Below, one piece after another: positions 17,447 to 24,317 of a stretch of 32,891 bases of DNA. Origin of the DNA: a bacterium (GTDB lineage Bacteria > Bacillota > Clostridia > Christensenellales > Aristaeellaceae); NCBI GenBank assembly GCA_004563405.1, contig SFTH01000030.1, positions 1 through 32,891 of the forward strand, read 5' to 3'. Positions within the stretch are counted from its first letter, which is position 1. Each line of letters starts with the position of its first letter. Both the position numbers and the translations under genes were made by a program. Under the pieces are notes generated by a model, which saw only the letters and a list, made by a program, of their open reading frames with translations, had not been told where the DNA came from and searched no databases.

Positions 17447-18379
17447 TCACTCGGCGAACAGGGGAGTGGAGAGATAGCGGCTGCCGCTGTCCGGCAGGAG
17501 AACCACAATGCGCTTTCCCGCGTTCTCCGGCCGCGCCGCGAGCTGCACGGCCGCCCAGGCCGCCGCGCCGGAGGAAATGCCCACCAGCAAACCCTCCCGC
17601 CGGGCGAGCTCCCGCCCCATGGCGAAGGCGTCCTCATTGGCGACGGTGACAATTTCGTCGTAGACCTTCGTGTCCAACACCTTCGGCACGAAGCCCGCGC
17701 CGATGCCCTGAATCTTGTGAGAACCGGCGACGCCCGTGGCGAGCACCGCGGAGGAAGCGGGCTCCACAGCCACCACCCGCACGTCCGGATTCAGGAACTT
17801 CAGGTACTGGCCCACGCCGGTGATCGTTCCACCGGTGCCCACGCCCGCGACGAAGACGTCCACTTTGCCGTCCGTATCCGCATAGATTTCCGGCCCGGTG
17901 GCGGCATAATGAATCTGAGGATTGGCCGGGTTGTCAAACTGGGCGGGAATGAAGCTGCCCTCGATCTCTCCGGCGAGCTGGTTCGCCCGCTCAATCGCGC
18001 CCTTCATGCCCTTCGAGCCCTCCGTGAGCACCACCTCCGCGCCGTAGGCCTTCATCAGTTGCCGGCGCTCGACGGACATGGTTTCGGGCATCACGATGAT
18101 GATCCGGTAGCCTCGCGCCGCCGCGACGGCGGCCAGGCCGATGCCCGTATTGCCGGAGGTGGGCTCGATGATGGTCGCGCCGCGCTTCAGCGCGCTCCGT
18201 GCCTCCGCGTCGTCGATCATCGAAAGCGCAATGCGATCCTTCACCGATCCCGTGGGGTTGACGTACTCCAGCTTCGCGAGGATCTGCGCCTGCAGTCCGC
18301 GCTCCCGTTCGATGTTGTGAAGCTCCATCAGGGGCGTCTTTCCGATGAGCTGGTCGATGGAATGATAGATCCTGGACAT
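17447..18379 (-). CDS. cysK: Cysteine synthase A (O-acetylserine sulfhydrylase)
   Basis: 310 residues. A fold-type II PLP enzyme that converts O-acetylserine and sulfide to cysteine. The PLP-binding lysine is Lys47 in NPTGSVKDRIA. The substrate loop is TSGNTGIGLA, the phosphate-binding loop GVGTGGTITGVG, and the C-terminal pyridine-ring contact PDSGSRYLST. It ends early, soon after RYLST, as CysK proteins do. GAAAGGAG precedes the ATG. It contains no cysteine residue. Upstream lie a terminator (18437-18472), a Cys-rich leader peptide (18499-18621) and a perfect promoter (18649-18677), which together suggest attenuation by cysteinyl-tRNA supply. It is followed by cysE. Confidence 0.98.
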   Translation of the reverse strand: MSRIYHSIDQLIGKTPLMELHNIERERGLQAQILAKLEYVNPTGSVKDRIALSMIDDAEARSALKRGATIIEPTSGNTGIGLAAVAAARGYRIIIVMPETMSVERRQLMKAYGAEVVLTEGSKGMKGAIERANQLAGEIEGSFIPAQFDNPANPQIHYAATGPEIYADTDGKVDVFVAGVGTGGTITGVGQYLKFLNPDVRVVAVEPASSAVLATGVAGSHKIQGIGAGFVPKVLDTKVYDEIVTVANEDAFAMGRELARREGLLVGISSGAAAWAAVQLAARPENAGKRIVVLLPDSGSRYLSTPLFAE

Positions 18380-18436
18380 GTTGAATCTCCTTTCTCTTCA
18401 ATCAAACAGAGCATATGCGCCGCAGGAAAGCGGGCA

Positions 18437-18472
18437 ATATAAAAGCGGGAGATTCCGATTGGAATCTCCCGC
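18437..18472 (-). terminator. Attenuator terminator upstream of cysK
   Basis: Minus strand: GCGGGAGATTCC and GGAATCTCCCGC form a perfect 12-bp stem with a 4-base loop (AATC), followed by TTTTATAT. It begins 26 bases after the leader-peptide stop and 57 bases before the cysK start, so every cysK transcript from the upstream promoter must pass it. A leader segment, GGACTCC (18528-18534), could pair with GGAGATTCC of the 5' arm (18461-18469) with a 2-base bulge, giving a possible antiterminator; this pairing is inference. Confidence 0.88.
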
Positions 18473-18498
18473 TCAATGGAACAAACGGAAACCACACG

Positions 18499-18621
18499 CT
18501 AGGATGCGCGTAGATATGCCGCCGCAAGGAGTCCGCCGGAATGAAGCGCACAACGACAAAGCCTGTCACAACAACAGACACACAGACGGCAACACAGCAT
18601 GCTCATGCGTTCGCGCTTCAC
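18499..18621 (-). CDS. Cysteine-rich leader peptide of the cysK-cysE operon
   Basis: A 40-residue peptide from a GTG start at 18621, with GGGAG 8 bases upstream; ATGs at residues 6 and 8 are alternatives. Eight cysteines fall between residues 10 and 24 (10, 11, 14, 16, 17, 18, 22, 24), interspersed with Arg and Leu, followed by a Gly/Leu/Ala-rich tail and a TAG stop. Seven of the eight Cys codons are TGT, while neighbouring genes such as the MATE and DUF362 genes use TGC almost exclusively. Placed between a consensus promoter and an intrinsic terminator ahead of cysteine biosynthesis genes, it is best explained as a ribosome-stalling sensor of charged tRNA-Cys. A metal-binding microprotein is the alternative. 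That the reading frame exists is seen in the sequence; the regulatory role is inferred. Confidence 0.8.
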   Translation of the reverse strand: MKRERMSMLCCRLCVCCCDRLCRCALHSGGLLAAAYLRAS

Positions 18622-18648
18622 AGGACTCACTCCCTTCGTTTTTTCAGT

Positions 18649-18677
18649 ATTATAAGCATAATTACCCATCTTGTCAA
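18649..18677 (-). promoter_or_regulatory. Consensus promoter for the cys leader and cysK-cysE
   Basis: Minus strand: TTGACA (18672-18677), a 17-base spacer and TATAAT (18649-18654), a perfect match. Initiation near 18642 gives a 20-base 5' end before the leader-peptide start and a total leader of about 260 bases before cysK. Such a strong promoter ahead of a biosynthetic operon implies control after initiation. Confidence 0.92.
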
Positions 18678-18734
18678 TAGGGATCTTCATTTCTGCAAAA
18701 TTTTCTTTATCCGGCGCAGGCAGCCCCCGCGCCA

Positions 18735-18763
18735 TTGACTTTTGGCAGGCCTTCTGTTAGAAT
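18735..18763 (+). promoter_or_regulatory. Promoter for the MATE transporter gene
   Basis: TTGACT (18735-18740), a 17-base spacer and TAGAAT (18758-18763). Initiation would be near 18770, about 95 bases before the start codon, and diverges from the cysK promoter. Confidence 0.75.
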
Positions 18764-18793
18764 ATCTGCGTTCATCGGAGGGCAAAGCAACTG

Positions 18794-18840
18794 CCGGATA
18801 AGATGACGGGCCGCGCGCCTGTTGTGTTATCCGGTTTTTT
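18794..18840 (+). terminator. Terminator hairpin inside the MATE gene leader
   Basis: CCGGATAA (18794-18801) pairs with TTATCCGG (18827-18834); an inner stem, ACGGGC/GCCTGT, stacks above an internal loop, and TTTTTT follows at once (18835-18840). It stands between the gene's promoter and its ribosome binding site, so it is either an attenuator or the end of a short RNA. The next bases, CCTCCCGGGAGG (18846-18857), are a perfect palindrome that includes the Shine-Dalgarno GGGAGG. A 5'-leader segment, GGAGGGC (18777-18783), is complementary to GCCCTCC (18844-18850), offering an alternative fold that would free the ribosome binding site. Confidence 0.8.
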
Positions 18841-18864
18841 AGGGCCCTCCCGGGAGGTTTACGC

Positions 18865-20223
18865 ATGCAGAGAGAAATCAACTTCTCCCGGGGCCGGATT
18901 CTGGTTCCACTGCTCAGATTCGCACTGCCGGTGCTGGGGGCGCTCATCCTTCAGGCCATGTACGGCGCGGTGGATCTGATGGTGGTGGGCCATTTCGGTG
19001 CGCCTGCGGACGTTTCGGCGGTCTCCACCGGAAGCCAGCTGATGCACACCATCACCGTCGTCATCACCGGGCTGTCCATGGGCACCACCGTCCTGCTGGG
19101 CCAGCGCATCGGTGCGGGCGAGCGCGAACAGGCGGGAGACGTGATCGGCGGCGCGATCTGGCTCTTCGGCCTGCTGGGCGCGTTGGTCGCCGTCGCCGTG
19201 CCGCTGCTGTCGCGGCCGCTCTGCGCGCTGATGCAGGCCCCGGAAGAGGCCTTCCGGCAGACGGTGGAGTACGTCTCCATCTGCGCTGCGGGCGCGCTGT
19301 TCATCGTATCCTATAACGTTCTTGGCAGCGTATTCCGTGGCATGGGAGATTCCCGCACGCCGCTGTTTACCGTGCTGGTCGCCTGCGTGTCCAACATACT
19401 GGGCGACCTGCTGTTCGTGGGTGCGTTCGGCATGGCCGCGGCGGGTGCGGCGCTGGCGACGGTGCTCGCGCAGGGCGTGAGCGTAATACTCTGCCTGCTG
19501 GTCATTCGCAGGCGTGGCCTGCCCTTTCCCTTCTCCCGGCGCAATCTGCGCCCCCAGGGCGCCGTGCTGGCGCGCACGCTGCGCCTGGGCGCGCCCATCG
19601 CCCTGCAGGATCTGCTGGTGAGCATCTCCTTCCTGGTCATTCTGGCCATCGTCAACTCCCTGGGTTTGGTGGCCTCGGCGGGCGTAGGCGTCGCGGAAAA
19701 GCTCTGCGCGTTCATCATGCTGGTGCCCTCGGCCTTCAGCCAGTCCCTCTCCGCCTTTGTGGCGCAGAACATCGGCGCGGGAAAGCCCGGCCGCGCCCGC
19801 AGAGCCATGGTCTACGGCATGGCCGTCTCCTTTCTGCTGGGCTGCATCATGGCCTGGGCCGCCTACTTCCACGGCGAAGCGCTGGGTTCCATCTTCGCCC
19901 GGGACGCGCAGGTCGTCGCCGCAGGGGCGGACTATCTGCGCGCCTACGCCATCGACACCCTGCTGGTCAGCTTCCTGTTCTGCTATCTGGGCTTCTTCAA
20001 CGGCTGCGGCTGCACCGCCTTCGTGCTGTTCCAGGGCCTCGTGGGGGCGTTCTGCGTGCGCATTCCCGTGTCCTGGCTGATGAGCCGGCAGAGCTGGGCC
20101 ACGCTGTTTCACATCGGCCTCTCCACGCCGGCCTCCACAGTGGTACAGATTCTGCTCTGCTCCGTCTACTTCCTCCATCTCCGGCGCAGACAGGACGCCG
20201 CCGCGCGTCTCGTGGACAAATAG
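18865..20223 (+). CDS. MATE family efflux transporter
   Basis: 452 residues of mostly hydrophobic sequence with about 12 membrane spans in two similar halves, as in the MATE (multidrug and toxin extrusion) family, which exports cationic compounds or metabolites in exchange for Na+ or H+. The start LLRFALPVLGALILQAMYGAVDLMVVGHFG is characteristic of MATE helix 1-2; ISTGSQ-like VSTGSQLMHTITVVITGLSMGTTVLLGQRIGAG continues the pattern, and the second half repeats it (RLGAPIALQDLLVSISF, SQSLSAFVAQNIGAGK). GGGAGG lies 7 bases before the ATG. The substrate is unknown. The gene has its own promoter and a structured leader and is followed by DUF362 with a separate promoter. Confidence 0.95.
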   Translation: MQREINFSRGRILVPLLRFALPVLGALILQAMYGAVDLMVVGHFGAPADVSAVSTGSQLMHTITVVITGLSMGTTVLLGQRIGAGEREQAGDVIGGAIWLFGLLGALVAVAVPLLSRPLCALMQAPEEAFRQTVEYVSICAAGALFIVSYNVLGSVFRGMGDSRTPLFTVLVACVSNILGDLLFVGAFGMAAAGAALATVLAQGVSVILCLLVIRRRGLPFPFSRRNLRPQGAVLARTLRLGAPIALQDLLVSISFLVILAIVNSLGLVASAGVGVAEKLCAFIMLVPSAFSQSLSAFVAQNIGAGKPGRARRAMVYGMAVSFLLGCIMAWAAYFHGEALGSIFARDAQVVAAGADYLRAYAIDTLLVSFLFCYLGFFNGCGCTAFVLFQGLVGAFCVRIPVSWLMSRQSWATLFHIGLSTPASTVVQILLCSVYFLHLRRRQDAAARLVDK

Positions 20224-20245
20224 CAGTATCCATACAAAAAAGGAC

Positions 20246-20274
20246 TTGCATACTGCGCTGTGCTTGCTTATAAT
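20246..20274 (+). promoter_or_regulatory. Promoter for the DUF362 protein gene
   Basis: TTGCAT (20246-20251), a 17-base spacer and a perfect TATAAT (20269-20274), 30 bases before the start codon. Confidence 0.88.
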
Positions 20275-20304
20275 GGTGGTATCACATGCTTTGGGAGGTA
20301 CACA

Positions 20305-21438
20305 ATGGAAAAATCCAAGGTATTCTTTACCGATTTTCGCGTAGCCGTGGGCAGCTCCGGCCTGACCGGCAAGCTGAAGAAGCTGATGAAGGAGGCGGGC
20401 GTCGGCCAGATTGATATGGACGGCAAGTTTGTCGCCATCAAGATGCACTTCGGCGAGCTGGGCAACCTGAGCTTTCTGCGCCCGAATTATGCCCGCGCCG
20501 TGGCCGATCTGGTCAAGGAGCTGGGCGGTCAGCCCTTCCTGACGGACTGCAACACCATGTATCCCGGCAGCCGCAAGAACGCTCTCGAGCACCTGGAGTG
20601 CGCCTGGGAGAACGGCTTCACGCCCCTGACCGTGGGATGCCCCATCCTCATCGGCGACGGCCTGAAGGGCACGGACGACGTGGCCGTTCCGGTTTCCGGC
20701 GGCGAGTACATCAAGGAGGCCTACATCGGCCGCGCCATCATGGACGCGGACGTGTTCATCAGCCTGACCCACTTCAAGGGGCACGAGATGACCGGCTTCG
20801 GCGGCACCCTCAAGAACATCGGCATGGGCTGCGGCTCCCGCGCGGGCAAGAAGGCCCAGCACAGCAGCGGCAAGCCCACCATCTCCGCGCCCCTGTGCCG
20901 CGGCTGCCGCCGCTGCCAGCGGGAGTGCGCCAACGGCGGCCTGGAATTCGACGCCGCGGAGAAGAAGATGCACGTCAACGCCGACAACTGCGTGGGCTGC
21001 GGACGCTGCCTGGGCGCGTGCAACTTTGACGCCATCCACTTCAAGAACAACAACGCCCCCGCCGACCTGAACCGGCGCATGGCCGAATATGCCAAGGCCG
21101 TGGTGGACGGCCGTCCGAACTTCCACGTCTCCCTGATCGTGGACGTCTCCCCCAACTGCGACTGCCACAGCGAGAACGACGCGCCCATCCTGCCGAACCT
21201 CGGCATGCTGGCCTCCTTCGACCCGGTGGCGCTGGACCAGGCCTGCGCGGATCTCTGCCAGAAGGCCGAGCCCTTCCCCAACAGCCAGCTGGGCGACAAC
21301 ATCCGTCGCAAGGGCTTCGTGGATCTGGGCGACCACTTCAAGAACTGCAAGCCCGATGTGGACTGGAAGAGCTGCCTCGAGCACGGCGAGAAGATCGGCC
21401 TCGGCAGCCGCGACTACGAACTGGTGGTCATGAAATAA
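20305..21438 (+). CDS. DUF362 domain protein with 2[4Fe-4S] ferredoxin motif
   Basis: 377 residues. The DUF362 part surrounds FVAIKMHFGELGNLSFLRP and LTHFKGHEMTGFGGTLKNIGMGCGSRAGK, the most conserved block of the family. Inserted in the middle (about residues 200-240) are two ferredoxin-like clusters, CRGCRRCQREC and CVGCGRCLGAC, each CxxCxxCxxxC and each expected to hold a [4Fe-4S] centre. A later CDCH motif is also seen. No signal peptide, so probably cytoplasmic. The biochemical role of DUF362 proteins is not firmly known; an electron-transfer function is inferred from the cysteines. The start at 20305 has GGGAGG 6 bases upstream. Cysteine codons here are TGC. It is transcribed alone and ends at a strong terminator. 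Confidence 0.92.
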   Translation: MEKSKVFFTDFRVAVGSSGLTGKLKKLMKEAGVGQIDMDGKFVAIKMHFGELGNLSFLRPNYARAVADLVKELGGQPFLTDCNTMYPGSRKNALEHLECAWENGFTPLTVGCPILIGDGLKGTDDVAVPVSGGEYIKEAYIGRAIMDADVFISLTHFKGHEMTGFGGTLKNIGMGCGSRAGKKAQHSSGKPTISAPLCRGCRRCQRECANGGLEFDAAEKKMHVNADNCVGCGRCLGACNFDAIHFKNNNAPADLNRRMAEYAKAVVDGRPNFHVSLIVDVSPNCDCHSENDAPILPNLGMLASFDPVALDQACADLCQKAEPFPNSQLGDNIRRKGFVDLGDHFKNCKPDVDWKSCLEHGEKIGLGSRDYELVVMK

Positions 21439-21452
21439 CGGCGCGACGCACA

Positions 21453-21494
21453 GGGGGCGGCGAAGTCCATGTCCGGACTTCGCCGCCCCCTTTT
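21453..21494 (+). terminator. Intrinsic terminator after the DUF362 gene
   Basis: A 16-bp perfect stem, GGGGGCGGCGAAGTCC (21453-21468) and its complement (21475-21490), with a 6-base loop, followed by TTTTG. Confidence 0.92.
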
Positions 21495-21623
21495 GCCACA
21501 CATCGTCCCTCCGGGGCATGCGGGCGTCGCCGGGCTGGTGCACGGCAGGCCTTCTCCCGCCCTCGCATGAGCGTTGACGCGCATCCTGCGCCCTCTCCTC
21601 CCGCACAGCTCCTTTGGAGCACG

Positions 21624-21657
21624 AAAAGCCGGCGGCGCGAAATCATCGCGCCGCCGG
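21624..21657 (-). terminator. Intrinsic terminator of the liv operon
   Basis: Minus strand: CCGGCGGCGCGA and TCGCGCCGCCGG form a perfect 12-bp stem with a 5-base loop, followed by CTTTTCG. It begins 13 bases after the livF stop. Confidence 0.9.
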
Positions 21658-21670
21658 TCTGCGTCTTTCT

Positions 21671-22381
21671 TCAGTTTTCACCCAGATAGGCCTTGCGGAC
21701 GCGGTCATCCTCGGCCAGCTCGTGGGCGGGGCCGGACATGGAGATCGAACCGGTCTCCAGAACATAGGCCCGATCCGCAATGGAGAGCGCCATGCGGGCG
21801 TTCTGCTCCACCAGCAGGATGGTGGTTCCGGCGGAATTGAGCTCCTTGACGATGTCAAAGATCTGCTCCACCAGGATGGGCGCGAGGCCCATGGAGGGCT
21901 CGTCCAGCATCAGAAGCTTCGGCTTGCTCATCAGCGCGCGGCCCATGGCCAGCATCTGCTGTTCGCCGCCGGAGAGCGTGCCGGCAACCTGCCTGTACCT
22001 CTCCTTCAGGCGGGGAAAGCGCTGGTAGACATTCTGGAGGCTGCCTTCGAGCTCGGCAGCGGGGCGGGTGTAGCCTCCCATCTCCAGATTCTCCTGTACC
22101 GTCATCTGCAAAAACACGCGGCGGCCCTCCGGGCAAAGCGCCATGCCGTGGGAGACGACCCGGTTCGCCGGAACGCCCACGATGCTCTTGCCTTCGAATT
22201 CAATCGCGCCGCTCTTGGGCTTGAGCAGGCCGGAGACGGTGTTCAGCGTAGTGGACTTGCCCGCGCCGTTTGCGCCGATCAGGGTGACGATTTCGCCTTC
22301 GTTGACCTCAAAGGACACGCCCTTGATGGCGTGGATGCTTCCGTAGTAGACGTGGATGTTCTCCACCTTCAAAAGGCTCAT
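21671..22381 (-). CDS. livF: Branched-chain amino acid ABC transporter ATP-binding protein LivF
   Basis: 236 residues, full length. Walker A is LIGANGAGKSTTLNTV, the ABC signature LSGGEQQMLAMGRAL, Walker B LLMLDEPSMGLAP, followed by the switch His in LLVEQN (Gln in place of His, typical of LivF). The N-terminus LLKVENIHVYYGSIHAIKGVSF is characteristic. With LivG it forms the ATPase pair powering uptake of Leu/Ile/Val or related amino acids. Its ATG overlaps the livG TGA (ATGA), so the two are translationally coupled. It is the last gene of the operon. Confidence 0.96.
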   Translation of the reverse strand: MSLLKVENIHVYYGSIHAIKGVSFEVNEGEIVTLIGANGAGKSTTLNTVSGLLKPKSGAIEFEGKSIVGVPANRVVSHGMALCPEGRRVFLQMTVQENLEMGGYTRPAAELEGSLQNVYQRFPRLKERYRQVAGTLSGGEQQMLAMGRALMSKPKLLMLDEPSMGLAPILVEQIFDIVKELNSAGTTILLVEQNARMALSIADRAYVLETGSISMSGPAHELAEDDRVRKAYLGEN

Positions 22382-23226
22382 GCGTCCGCCTCCTTCTGCT
22401 TGCCCAGATAGGCCTCGATGACCGCCGGGTTCTTCTGAATCTCCTCCGGCGTGCCCTTGGCGATGATGCGGCCGTAGTTCAGCACGGCGATGCCCTCGCA
22501 GATGCCCATGACCAGCTTCATGTCGTGCTCGATGAGCATCACGGCGATCTGGAAGGTATCCCTGATCTTGCGGATGTTCTGCATCAGCTCGGCGGTCTCG
22601 GAGGGATTCATGCCCGCCGCAGGCTCGTCCAGCAGCAGCAGCGAGGGATTCGTGGCCAACGCGCGCACGATCTCCAGCCTGCGCTGGGCGCCGTAGGGCA
22701 GGGAACCGGCAACGTGATCCGCCAGATCCTGCATGTCGAAGATGGAGAGCAGCTCCAGCGCGCGCTCGTGCATCTTCTTTTCGTTCTTCCAGTAGCCGGG
22801 CAGACGCAGGATGCCGCTGAGCGCGGAATACTTCATGGAATTGTGCAGGCCGATCTTCACGTTGTCCTCCACCGTCAGGGTGTTGAACAGGCGAATGTTC
22901 TGGAAGGTGCGCGCGATGCCCGCGCGGTTCACCTGCACCGTGTTCATGCCGGAGGTCTCCCGTCCGTTGAACAGAATCGTGCCCGTGGTGGGCTGGTAGA
23001 CCTTCGTCAGCAGGTTGAAGATCGTGGTCTTGCCCGCGCCGTTGGGGCCGATCAGACCGGCGATCTCCGTGCGGCCGATGGTGAGGTTGAAATCGTCCAC
23101 AGCCTTCAGGCCGCCGAACTCAATGCCCAGGTGGCGGGCCTCCAGCACGGGCGTAGTGCCCAGGTCGCGCTCCGGGATGATGCCCTGGCTGGGAATCGGT
23201 ACCATTCTCGTCTTTTGCTCAGACAT
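22378..23226 (-). CDS. livG: Branched-chain amino acid ABC transporter ATP-binding protein LivG
   Basis: 282 residues. Walker A is GLIGPNGAGKTTIFNLLT, then NTVQVNRAGIARTFQNIRLF (the LivG Q-loop region), signature SLPYGAQRRLEIVRAL (a degenerate LSGGQ, normal for LivG), Walker B LLLLDEPAAGMNP, and switch His in MLIEHDM. About 25 extra residues lead into the domain (MSEQKTRMVPIPSQG...), longer than usual but supported by GGAGGGG 6 bases before the ATG. It lies between livM and livF with no gap. Confidence 0.96.
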   Translation of the reverse strand: MSEQKTRMVPIPSQGIIPERDLGTTPVLEARHLGIEFGGLKAVDDFNLTIGRTEIAGLIGPNGAGKTTIFNLLTKVYQPTTGTILFNGRETSGMNTVQVNRAGIARTFQNIRLFNTLTVEDNVKIGLHNSMKYSALSGILRLPGYWKNEKKMHERALELLSIFDMQDLADHVAGSLPYGAQRRLEIVRALATNPSLLLLDEPAAGMNPSETAELMQNIRKIRDTFQIAVMLIEHDMKLVMGICEGIAVLNYGRIIAKGTPEEIQKNPAVIEAYLGKQKEADA

Positions 23227-23227
23227 C

Positions 23228-24307
23228 TCAAACCCCTCCTTCGCTCTCTTTGCCCGCGCCGCGCCGCAGCTTCTCCACCAGGCTCTGCCGAAGCTGGCGG
23301 ATGCGCTCGTTGTTGGTGACCAGCATCACCAGAATCAGCACGATGGCGTAGATCAGCATGCGATAGTCGTTGAAGGCGCGCAGCAGCTCGGGGAGCACGG
23401 TGAGCACCGTCGCGGCAATGATGGAGCCGCGGATGTTTCCGATGCCGCCCAGCACCACGAACACCAGCACCAGTATGGAGGTATCAAACTTGAACTTGCT
23501 GGCGGTGACGGTGGAGTAATTCAGGGAGTACAGCGCGCCGGCCATGCCCGCCAGCGCCGCGGAAATCACGAAGGCCATCATCTTGTACTTGGTCACGGAG
23601 ATGCCCACGGATTCCGCCGCAATGCGGTTGTCGCGGATGGCCATGATCGCGCGGCCGGAGCGGCTATTGATCAGGTTCAACACCACGATCAGGGAAACGA
23701 TGATCAGCACGAATCCCATGGTGAAAGTGGCGATCTTCTGGGAGATGGTCGCGCCCTGGGGGCCGTTGATGAGCACCTCAAAGGGGATGCCCTCCGCCGC
23801 GTGGGCGGGATCCTGGCTGATGGGGCTGTTGAAGGAGAGCAGCAGGCGGCCGCCGTCCAGCGCCACATACAGGCAGTTGAGCACGTTTCGGATGATCTCG
23901 CCGAAGGCCAGGGTCACGATGGCCAGATAGTCGCCCCGCAGGCGCAGCACCGGCACGCCGATGATCACGCCCGCGATGGCCGCGGCCACGCCGCCAACGA
24001 GCATTGCGAGGATCAGCCGCAGCGTCGCATTCTCCACGCCCGCAGCCAGGCAGGCCGCCACCACCGCGCCCACGAACGCGCCGACGCTCATGAAACCGGC
24101 ATGGCCCAGGCACAGTTCGCCGGAGATGCCGACCGTGAGGTTCAGGGACACCGCCATGACGATGTACACGCAGACGGGAATCAGCATGCCCTTCATGGAG
24201 CGGGTCAGCACGCCCGCGTCCTTGAGGATCGTCATCACAACGAATGCAACAATGACCAGCGCGTAGGTGATGGCATTGTTGACGAAGGTCTTGTTCATCT
24301 TCTTCAT
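23228..24307 (-). CDS. livM: Branched-chain amino acid ABC transporter permease LivM
   Basis: 359 residues with about 8-9 hydrophobic spans. Family landmarks are LCLGHAGFMSVGAFVGA, RLRGDYLAIVTLAFGEIIRNV (the LivM signature), and SRSGRAIMAIRDNRIAAESVGI, the cytoplasmic EAA-like loop that contacts the ATPases. The C-terminal part has VFVVLGGIGNIRGSIIAA. I prefer the ATG at 24307 (AAGG 9 bases upstream); a GTG at 24316 is possible. It begins 10 bases after the livH stop and its end abuts livG. Confidence 0.94.
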   Translation of the reverse strand: MKKMNKTFVNNAITYALVIVAFVVMTILKDAGVLTRSMKGMLIPVCVYIVMAVSLNLTVGISGELCLGHAGFMSVGAFVGAVVAACLAAGVENATLRLILAMLVGGVAAAIAGVIIGVPVLRLRGDYLAIVTLAFGEIIRNVLNCLYVALDGGRLLLSFNSPISQDPAHAAEGIPFEVLINGPQGATISQKIATFTMGFVLIIVSLIVVLNLINSRSGRAIMAIRDNRIAAESVGISVTKYKMMAFVISAALAGMAGALYSLNYSTVTASKFKFDTSILVLVFVVLGGIGNIRGSIIAATVLTVLPELLRAFNDYRMLIYAIVLILVMLVTNNERIRQLRQSLVEKLRRGAGKESEGGV

Positions 24308-24317
24308 AATGCGCACC

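Noticed and set aside
18379..18700. T-box or other known riboswitch before cysK
   Set aside because: No T-box AGGGUGG motif or specifier-loop arrangement is seen on the minus strand; the Cys-rich frame explains the leader better.
18859..21606. Very long (915-codon) minus-strand frame opposite the MATE and DUF362 genes
   Set aside because: Composition is His/Gln/Ala-rich, as expected of an antisense frame in GC-rich DNA, and it runs opposite two clearly recognisable genes.
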